The position numbers and the translations under genes are program-made. Positions 4,626 to 8,482 of a stretch of 8,482 nucleotides of DNA are shown one piece after another. The notes under the pieces were generated by a model. The model was given only the letters and a program-made list of their open reading frames with translations, had not been told where the DNA came from and did not search any database. The DNA is from Clostridiales bacterium (lineage in GTDB: Bacteria > Bacillota > Clostridia > Oscillospirales > CAG-272): NCBI GenBank assembly GCA_019415985.1, contig DXYE01000110.1:1-8482 (forward strand), in the 5' to 3' direction. Position 1 is the first letter of the stretch; each line of letters begins with the position of its first letter.

Positions 4626-5360
4626 ATGGATACTGGATATATTATAGACAAAAATAATGCAGAATTACGATGGCTGGTATATTCCACTAGTGAAGATTGG
4701 GATAAAGGCCAAGCAGCTCCGTATATAGCAGATTACTGTTATGTCGTAAAAAAGGTTTTTGAAAATATTTTTGGTGTCGATTATGTTAATTCTCACAAAA
4801 ATTTGGCCGTAATATATTCAGCGGATTACCCTATTATATTTAGAGAAAACCATATCATATTTTTAACTGTAAAAGGGGCTTTCTTTTGTCAGTGTATTTT
4901 TCAATTTGCTCATGAACTCTGTCATTTTTTTATACCAAAAAAAGTGTGTAAAAAATTCAGGTGGCTGGAAGAAACGCTTTGCGTATTAGCTTCTCTTTTC
5001 ACACTGAAGACAATCCAAAGCGCCCAGGAAGATCCGCAACTTATTACCTTAATTGATACATATATTCAATCAGTTATCGTTCAGGAAGCTAAGCCAGCAG
5101 GTGGGATCCCCCTCGCCGAATTCATTAAAAACAATTATGATGATCTTGTTAGAGAGCCTTGTAAAGATAATTATTCATATAATAGGACTATAGCGCTAGG
5201 GTTATACCCGCTTTTTTTCGAACATCCTCAATTATGGGGTATAGTACCACATTTACATAAATTGACTGATGATATGCCACTAGAAGACGCGTTAATGTTT
5301 TTGTGTCAATCATCAAATCTTGAAACTATCAATCCAAATTTAATCGATGTTATGTGCTAG
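4626..5360 (+). CDS. HExxH metallopeptidase-like protein of unknown family
   Basis: A 244-aa protein, ATG at 4626 with AAAGGAAC 7 bases upstream. FQFAHELCHFF contains HELCH at residues 96-100, an HExxH zinc site, and FRWLEETLCVLASL at 111-124 supplies a likely third ligand (E115 or E116), giving a gluzincin-like HExxH...E arrangement in which WLEE resembles the WLNE segment of M1-type peptidases. A region of strands (KNLAVIYSADYPIIF) precedes it. The second half is helical with no recognisable domain. There is no signal peptide and no obvious transmembrane segment, so it is probably cytoplasmic or bound to the membrane protein encoded just upstream. It could be an active protease or a degenerate one; the substrate is unknown. 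It is low in GC like its neighbour. The 3' end overlaps a convergent gene by 21 bases. Confidence 0.65.
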   Translation: MDTGYIIDKNNAELRWLVYSTSEDWDKGQAAPYIADYCYVVKKVFENIFGVDYVNSHKNLAVIYSADYPIIFRENHIIFLTVKGAFFCQCIFQFAHELCHFFIPKKVCKKFRWLEETLCVLASLFTLKTIQSAQEDPQLITLIDTYIQSVIVQEAKPAGGIPLAEFIKNNYDDLVREPCKDNYSYNRTIALGLYPLFFEHPQLWGIVPHLHKLTDDMPLEDALMFLCQSSNLETINPNLIDVMC

Positions 5361-5573
5361 TTGAGTTTCATATTCGCCTATTAACTTTTGAATCTGTTTA
5401 ATTCCATAACTCGGTATATTATACCAAACATTACCGTGTAAATCTCTTAGTTGTTCTTGCTCGGCGACGCTTATAAAAACTCGAACGGACTCAATAAGCC
5501 TTTCCCTAGAATAATAGTCACACAAATAATATTCTAGCCCAGGATCCCCAATAATTCCTTCATTGTTAATCAT
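5340..5573 (-). CDS. 77-aa hypothetical protein, convergent with the metallopeptidase gene
   Basis: A soluble 77-residue protein beginning MINNEGIIGDPGLEYYLCDY and rich in Tyr, Glu and Ile, with helical stretches ERLIESVRVFISVAEQEQL and IKQIQKLIGEYETQL. I do not recognise it. The ATG at 5573 has GGGAGGTG about 12 bases upstream, longer than ideal. A perfect consensus promoter at 5661-5633 lies just upstream and no other gene is available for it, which is the strongest support. Its 3' end overlaps the 3' end of the metallopeptidase-like gene by 21 bases, so the two transcripts are mutually antisense at their ends. An antitoxin-, immunity- or regulator-like role for the neighbouring pair is possible but only by position. 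Confidence 0.55.
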   Translation of the reverse strand: MINNEGIIGDPGLEYYLCDYYSRERLIESVRVFISVAEQEQLRDLHGNVWYNIPSYGIKQIQKLIGEYETQLAHNID

Positions 5574-5632
5574 CGTAGTTCTAACACCTCCCTTAATCTA
5601 TCTTTTTTGTTTTCCCCTGATGTGTTAATACA

Positions 5633-5661
5633 ATTATATCATGTTTCGAGATATATGTCAA
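5633..5661 (-). promoter_or_regulatory. perfect consensus promoter for the 77-aa gene
   Basis: Minus strand TTGACA (5661-5656), 17-base spacer, TATAAT (5638-5633): both hexamers and spacing ideal. Start predicted near 5626, giving a leader of about 50 nt before the ATG at 5573. The region upstream (5662-5681) is an AT-only stretch containing TTATATATAA that could act as an UP element. Confidence 0.75.
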
Positions 5662-5681
5662 TATACGTCTTATATATAACG

Positions 5682-5711
5682 AAGCCGCCCAGAGCTGGAA
5701 CCTCTGAGCGG
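5682..5711 (-). terminator. minus-strand hairpin (unit C), weak U-tract
   Basis: Leftward RNA: CCGCTCAGAG (5711-5702) pairs with CTCTGGGCGG (5694-5685), one G-U, loop GTTCCAG, then CTTCGTT. The sequence before the hairpin (GTGGTTTCTGTTCACACTGA) is near-identical to that of units A and B. It would block leftward read-through into the promoter at 5661. A possible leftward promoter (TTGTTG 5772-5767, 17 bases, TTTAAT 5749-5744) lies upstream of it. Confidence 0.5.
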
Positions 5712-5763
5712 TCAGTGTGAACAGAAACCACGGGGTATCACAAATTAAATGGAGGTAGATAGT

Positions 5764-6078
5764 GTGCAACAAGACAATTCACAAAGGGAATTGCCAACAC
5801 GAGATTACACAGGGGTAGTAAACATCGGTGGCAAAGATTTGAATTGCGCAGTACTGAGTGATGGTACAAGGGTATTGACTGCATCGTCTGTATTTAAAGC
5901 ATTTGGACGTCCAAGAAGAGGAAAATCATCTGGGGATCAAAGAGCGGCAAATATGCCATCTTTTATTGATGCAAACAACCTAAAACCCTTTACTGATGCG
6001 GTTTTTGGGTGCGGATCAGAATTCGATATGGAGGTACAGTTTACGCCTAAAAATGGCACCCGAATATACACCGTGTAA
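5764..6078 (+). pseudogene. truncated P63C-domain protein
   Basis: A 104-aa frame from a GTG at 5764, chosen because GGAGGT sits 7 bases before it; the in-frame ATG at 5749 overlaps that site. It reads (GTG)QQDNSQRELPTRDYTGVV, then VNIGGKDLNCAVLSDGTRVL, then ASSVFKAFGRPRRGKSSGD and PSFIDANNLKPFTDAV. The INIGGxxLxCAVLxDGTRVLT, KAxGRxRRGK and F(I/L)xAxNLKPF blocks are the N-terminal part of the P63C family found in Clostridia and their phages. Known members run to roughly 300 residues or more; here the frame diverges after about residue 90 (VQFTPKNGTRIYTV) and stops. It is probably a remnant left by deletion or replacement of the C-terminal half, though a functional short form cannot be excluded. 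Confidence 0.65.
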
Positions 6079-6166
6079 GAAATGTGCACAGTGAGGTGGG
6101 GCGGCATTATTTATACATAAAGCATCCTGCCATGGTGACACGGACAGAGTAACAACGTGAATTTTT

Positions 6167-6184
6167 CAATAAAGCAATTTATTG
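6167..6184. repeat. palindrome abutting the -35 of the leader-RNA promoter
   Basis: CAATAAA (6167-6173) and TTTATTG (6178-6184) are perfect 7-bp complements around GCAA and touch the TTGACT at 6185. It may be an operator or UP-like site. The stretch from 6079 to 6166 shows no supportable gene. Confidence 0.4.
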
Positions 6185-6213
6185 TTGACTTTTTGAAACA
6201 TTTAGCATATACT
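6185..6213 (+). promoter_or_regulatory. sigma-A promoter upstream of the NYN leader
   Basis: TTGACT at 6185-6190, 17-base spacer, TATACT at 6208-6213; predicted start about 6220, exactly at the edge of an 18-bp palindrome. Confidence 0.7.
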
Positions 6214-6219
6214 AGGGGT

Positions 6220-6237
6220 GTAACAAATATTTGTTAC
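6220..6237. promoter_or_regulatory. perfect 18-bp palindrome at the transcription start
   Basis: GTAACAAATATTTGTTAC is fully self-complementary, and a further half-site GTTACAA lies at 6240-6246 (tandem TGTTACG/TGTTACA). At the start site it could be an operator, or the 5' hairpin of the leader RNA. Confidence 0.6.
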
Positions 6238-6321
6238 GTGTTACAATGCTTAACAGGCCCCTGGTAGTAAGCGTCCCATTGATAAGGGAAGTGCTGAATC
6301 CAGGGGCCTCATTTTATTTTA
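6220..6321 (+). ncRNA. candidate structured leader RNA of the NYN gene
   Basis: From the predicted start to the U-rich tail is about 100 nt. In order: 5' palindromic hairpin (6220-6237), a single-stranded linker, a 10-bp closing stem AGGCCCCTGG (6255-6264) with CCAGGGGCCT (6300-6309), an inner arm of AGC/GCT (6270-6272, 6293-6295) and TCCC/GGGA (6274-6277, 6286-6289) with loop ATTGATAA, then CATTTTATTTT. The closed stem plus U-tract is an intrinsic terminator, and the NYN ribosome site GGGGTGA begins only 4 bases after it. It is either an attenuator or a terminated small RNA with leaky read-through into the gene. I do not recognise a named RNA family. Confidence 0.5.
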
Positions 6322-6334
6322 ATGGGGTGAAACT

Positions 6335-7051
6335 GTGATTAAAACTGCAATACTGGTTGATGGCGGATTTTACCGCAAGAGGTCAACATATCTATGGGGG
6401 AAGCTAACCGCAGAGCAACGCGCGGCAGAACTTTATGCCTATTGTCAAGCCCATATAAACGATTGCCCAAAAACGCCAAACGAGCAACGACATTTATACA
6501 GGGTTCTTTATTATGATTGTCTTCCAATAAAAAAGAGCCTTTTCCATCCGCTTCAAAAGAGAAACATAGATTACGGTCGTTCCGATACATATAAATGGAT
6601 GGAACAGTTTTTGGAGCAGATAAAAACTAAGCGAAAATTTGCCTTGAGGCTCGGAGAGTTATCTGACGCTTTCGCAGGGATTGGCCTTAAGCCAGAGGCT
6701 ACAAGAGATCTTTTTCAAGGGAAAAGGGGATTAGAAGATATTTGTGAATCCGATTTATCATTCTCCCTTGGTCAACAAAAAGGCGTTGATATGAAAATAG
6801 GGTTGGATATTGCCTCGTTGTCATACAAGCGTTTGGTCGATCAGATTATCTTGATAGCCGGCGATAGCGATTTTGTTCCCGCAGCTAAATTGGCAAGACG
6901 CGAGGGGATAGATTTCATCTTAGACCCCATGTGGGCAACAATTAAAGGAAATTTATTCGAACATATAGACGGTTTAAAATCGCCGTGGAAGAAAGCCCCT
7001 TCAACCTCAATTGTTACTCCCACGATTAAGGAACCTTTATCGCTTAAATAA
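6335..7051 (+). CDS. NYN-domain (PIN-like) ribonuclease family protein
   Basis: A 238-aa protein, GTG start at 6335 with GGGGTGA 4-5 bases upstream. The NYN domain spans about residues 3-210: AILVDGGFYRKR (first catalytic Asp at 9), the long helical insert, KGVDMKIGLDIASLSYKRLV (Asp152, Asp158), IILIAGDSDFVPAAKLARRE (Asp177, Asp179) and GIDFILDPMWATIKGNLFEH. All acidic residues of the PIN/NYN metal site appear present, so a metal-dependent RNase is predicted; NYN proteins are established or predicted RNA-processing nucleases. The tail (215-238) is basic then flexible. It has its own promoter and a structured, terminator-ended leader, unlike its neighbours. A role in defence, RNA decay or leader processing is inference. 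The stop merges with a minus-strand terminator. Confidence 0.85.
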   Translation: MIKTAILVDGGFYRKRSTYLWGKLTAEQRAAELYAYCQAHINDCPKTPNEQRHLYRVLYYDCLPIKKSLFHPLQKRNIDYGRSDTYKWMEQFLEQIKTKRKFALRLGELSDAFAGIGLKPEATRDLFQGKRGLEDICESDLSFSLGQQKGVDMKIGLDIASLSYKRLVDQIILIAGDSDFVPAAKLARREGIDFILDPMWATIKGNLFEHIDGLKSPWKKAPSTSIVTPTIKEPLSLK

Positions 7052-7087
7052 AAAACGCCCCGCTCCTGCGCCAACAGGAACGAGGCG
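7050..7087 (-). terminator. minus-strand intrinsic terminator (unit E)
   Basis: Leftward RNA: CGCCTCGTTCCTG (7087-7075) pairs with CAGGAGCGGGGCG (7068-7056), with two G-U pairs that are A-C mismatches on the plus strand, loop TTGGCG, tail TTTTTTATTT. The U-tract is the complement of the NYN stop codon region. Confidence 0.7.
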
Positions 7088-7128
7088 GGCACCGTCGGCC
7101 AGATGGCCATACAGTGTGGCAATAAACC
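7050..7128 (-). ncRNA. candidate antisense small RNA (unit E)
   Basis: About 79 nt from the predicted start near 7128 to the U-tract. It contains GTGGATG at its 5' end, as in unit A, an internal ATGGCCATCTGGCC segment and the terminator hairpin. The last bases are antisense to the NYN stop region. Inferred from promoter-terminator pairing. Confidence 0.35.
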
Positions 7129-7150
7129 ATCCACATTGTACCATCTGGCC
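7097..7150. repeat. 20-bp bipartite inverted repeat upstream of the integrase
   Basis: GGCCAGATGG (7097-7106) pairs with CCATCTGGCC (7141-7150); TACAGTGTGG (7110-7119) pairs with CCACATTGTA (7131-7140) with one G-T; a 3-base bulge and an 11-base loop remain. It covers the -10 of the leftward promoter, so it may be an operator or a long RNA hairpin. Confidence 0.65.
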
Positions 7151-7163
7151 CCGGGAAAATCAA
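7135..7163 (-). promoter_or_regulatory. leftward promoter of unit E
   Basis: Minus strand TTGATT (7163-7158), 17-base spacer, TACAAT (7140-7135) with extended TGG. It lies within the integrase leader hairpins and points away from the integrase. Confidence 0.5.
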
Positions 7164-7178
7164 GTCCCGGGCATTTTT
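7150..7178 (+). terminator. attenuator-like terminator before the integrase
   Basis: CCCGGG (7150-7155) and CCCGGG (7166-7171) form a hairpin with a 10-base loop followed by CATTTTTA, 13 bases before the integrase ribosome site. A competing hairpin, GGGCAT (7169-7174) with ATGCCC (7179-7184), overlaps the right arm, so terminator and anti-terminator forms are mutually exclusive. Confidence 0.5.
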
Positions 7179-7207
7179 ATGCCCAATTTTAAGGGGGATG
7201 GTATAGA

Positions 7208-8311
7208 ATGGCGAGAAAATCCATAAAGCGCGAGAATGGCACAGGCTCCGTGTACAAACGCAAAGACTTAAAGCGGAGGCCCTGGGTGGCGGTCGCACCG
7301 GCGGAATTAATCCGTGATGATGATGCCAGGAAAGTCAACGCCAAGCAGATGATAATCGGTCATTATGCCACCGCGCAAGAGGCCAAAGACGCGCTGGACG
7401 AATATAGACGTAACCCCACCACCAAGTACAATATTACGCTTGCGGAACTGCGTGAGGAATGGATGCCTGTATGGTATTCCGGTAAATCCAGTAAGCTGTG
7501 CGCGGGTTATGATTCATCCTGGAAGCATTTGGCTCCCCTATACGATAAAAAGGTGCGTGAAATCCGCACCGCCGAAATGCAATCTATCATTGACGGGCTT
7601 CAAAAAGAACGAACTGTAAGGCGCTATAACCGAGATATAACCGTTCCCGCTATGACATACTCTGGTTTATCGAAAATAAAAATATTGCTTGGCCTATTAT
7701 ATAACTATGCCATGCAAAATGATATAGTAAACAAAAACTATGCACAGTTTCTAATCCTACCTAAGAACATCAAGTCGGCTAAGGATTGCTTCAACGATTT
7801 GGAGTTGGAGAAAATCCGCAAGGCGGTGGGAACAATTCCATATGCCGACTGGATTCTGGTGATGATTTATACCGGATTCCGTATATCCGAATTCCTCGGC
7901 CTAACACCAGCCAGCGTCCGCGAAGTAGATGGGATCAAGGTCCTCATTGGCGGTATGAAAACAGAAGCCGGAAAAAACAGAACCGTTCCAATACACCCGC
8001 GCATCGCTGATATCGTCAGCGCCCAAGTCAAAAAAGACGGGAAAACGCTTTTTTGCCGCGATGACGGTACACCGATGCCTCCAAAATATTTCCGCGAAAA
8101 ATGCTATATTCCAGCGTTAAATTCAATTGGTGTTCGTCCATTAAATCCACACGCAACGCGGCGCACATTCTCTACAATGATGTCCGCTGCGGGTGTGCGA
8201 GAGGAAGATATGATTGCTTTAATGGGCCACGCCGATTTTTCTGTAGATGTAGACCACTACATAAGGCAATCTGCGAAGACCTTATCAGAGGCTATAAACA
8301 AGATTGGATAG
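7208..8311 (+). CDS. int: tyrosine recombinase, phage-type integrase
   Basis: A 367-aa protein from the ATG at 7208, AAGGGGG 10 bases upstream. Residues 1-70 are an N-terminal AP2-like arm-binding region (ENGTGSVYKRKDLKRRPWVA then IGHYATAQEAKDALDEYRR), 74-175 the SAM-like core-binding domain, 190-367 the catalytic domain. Catalytic residues are all visible: Arg225 (TGFRISEFLGL), Lys251 (GGMKTEAG), His315 and Arg318 (NPHATRRTFS), His341 (LMGHADFSVD) and the nucleophile Tyr351 (DHYIRQ). Length is normal for the family. It would catalyse integration and excision of the element. It ends about 125 bp from the tRNA-Thr 3' end, the usual placement of an integrase beside its attachment site. The leader contains a long inverted repeat and an attenuator, suggesting controlled expression. 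Confidence 0.95.
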   Translation: MARKSIKRENGTGSVYKRKDLKRRPWVAVAPAELIRDDDARKVNAKQMIIGHYATAQEAKDALDEYRRNPTTKYNITLAELREEWMPVWYSGKSSKLCAGYDSSWKHLAPLYDKKVREIRTAEMQSIIDGLQKERTVRRYNRDITVPAMTYSGLSKIKILLGLLYNYAMQNDIVNKNYAQFLILPKNIKSAKDCFNDLELEKIRKAVGTIPYADWILVMIYTGFRISEFLGLTPASVREVDGIKVLIGGMKTEAGKNRTVPIHPRIADIVSAQVKKDGKTLFCRDDGTPMPPKYFREKCYIPALNSIGVRPLNPHATRRTFSTMMSAAGVREEDMIALMGHADFSVDVDHYIRQSAKTLSEAINKIG

Positions 8312-8320
8312 AGGCAAAAA

Positions 8321-8342
8321 CCCGTAGTAACCCCGTAGTAAC
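8321..8342. repeat. tandem 11-bp repeat, candidate integrase arm sites
   Basis: CCCGTAGTAAC occurs twice back to back, 10 bases after the integrase stop and about 95 bp from the tRNA 3' end. Direct repeats in this position are typical arm-type sites bound by the N-terminal domain of such integrases. Confidence 0.5.
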
Positions 8343-8386
8343 GTCCATCTCAAATCTTGCCAGACAACAAAAAATATATAGAAAGC

Positions 8387-8431
8387 AAAACGCCTGCAAA
8401 CCCGCATGAATACAGGGTTTACAGGCGTTTT
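8387..8431. terminator. bidirectional terminator between integrase and tRNA
   Basis: Arms 8387-8403 and 8415-8431 (17 bases, one mismatch) with an 11-base loop. The mismatch is A-C on the plus strand but G-U in leftward RNA, and a T4 lies at both ends, so it can end integrase transcription and is best suited to the leftward tRNA transcript. Confidence 0.75.
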
Positions 8432-8436
8432 CCTCA

Positions 8437-8482
8437 TGGAGCTGGTGGACGGATTCGAACCCCCGACCTGCTGATTACAAAT
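8437..8482 (-). tRNA. tRNA-Thr(TGT), 3' part only
   Basis: Reading leftward: anticodon loop TTTGTAA (anticodon TGT), 3' anticodon arm TCAGC, variable loop AGGTC, T-loop TTCGAAT, acceptor strand CACCAGC, discriminator T and an encoded CCA at 8439-8437. The T-stem read as GGGGG/CCGTC contains one G-G opposition. The 5' half lies beyond the window. The tRNA 3' end is the probable integration target of the element, with the core overlapping the T-arm or anticodon arm. Confidence 0.85.

Noticed and set aside
5749..5763. ATG at 5749 as the start of the P63C remnant
   Set aside because: It overlaps the GGAGGT ribosome site; GTG at 5764 is correctly spaced and matches the family's usual N-terminus.
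6220..7051. Canonical type III toxin-antitoxin locus
   Set aside because: Order is similar, but the RNA lacks the tandem repeats of known antitoxins and the nuclease is a NYN-domain protein, not a ToxN/CptN/TenpN toxin.
7011..7298. Open frames on both strands between the NYN and integrase genes
   Set aside because: They run through terminators, the long inverted repeat and the integrase start region, and have no ribosome sites or protein-like composition.
8321..8342. Short CRISPR-like repeat
   Set aside because: Only two 11-bp copies with no spacer; better explained as integrase arm sites.
7365..8409. Overlapping plus-strand frames within and beyond the integrase
   Set aside because: Out-of-frame shadows of the integrase, whose catalytic residues are all intact in the main frame.

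Overview
The window looks like the integrase-proximal end of a temperate prophage (or a closely related integrative element) of a Gram-positive Clostridia-type bacterium, probably a gut lineage. The reasons are the strong GGAGG-type ribosome sites on nearly every gene, GTG and TTG starts matched to those sites, consensus sigma-A promoters, U-tailed intrinsic terminators, and the gene families present. The right edge enters a tRNA-Thr(TGT) gene on the minus strand with its CCA encoded. A tyrosine recombinase ends about 125 bp from it, so the element is probably integrated at the 3' end of that tRNA. The other attachment site is outside the window.

Layout. Positions 1-2879, minus strand, read leftward away from the switch: a Cro-like DNA-binding protein, two very small genes, a 48-aa protein, a small excisionase/MerR-like protein, a small membrane protein, a ParB-family protein and the start of a second ParB/Srx-type protein. 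Several are translationally coupled (ATGA, TAATG and 8-base overlaps). A lone Cas2-like protein (2099-2371, plus) sits inside this block in the opposite orientation. Positions 2900-3078 are the genetic switch, with a 20-bp inverted repeat that embeds promoter -35 elements and a further palindromic operator. Positions 3079-3909 hold the rightward lysogeny pair: an HTH repressor and an ImmA/IrrE-type peptidase, the classic partners in which the peptidase inactivates the repressor.

Positions 4037-5573 are AT-rich cargo: a four-helix membrane protein, an unusual HELCH metallopeptidase-like protein, and a convergent 77-aa gene driven by a perfect TTGACA-17-TATAAT promoter. Positions 5764-6078 are an N-terminal remnant of a P63C-domain protein. 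Positions 6167-7051 hold a promoter with palindromic operators, a candidate structured leader RNA of about 100 nt ending in an intrinsic terminator, and a NYN-domain ribonuclease-like gene immediately after it. Positions 7208-8311 are the integrase, preceded by a large hairpin and an attenuator-like terminator.

The feature that ordinary annotation does not explain is a set of GC-rich hairpins placed directly behind coding genes but oriented as intrinsic terminators on the opposite strand. Their A-tract is fused to the sense stop codon (TAAAAA or TGAAAAA). On the plus strand several carry A-C mismatches, which become G-U wobbles only in the minus-strand RNA, so the minus-strand RNA is the conserved one. 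Three of these (at 1336-1433, 3908-4015 and 7050-7163) have a good promoter 50-100 bp upstream on the same strand as the terminator, and two others have a weaker one. They therefore look like autonomous short antisense transcription units of about 60-80 nt scattered through the element. The ncRNA-NYN pair is the second best candidate for something undescribed. All functional statements are inference from sequence reading; no database search was possible.
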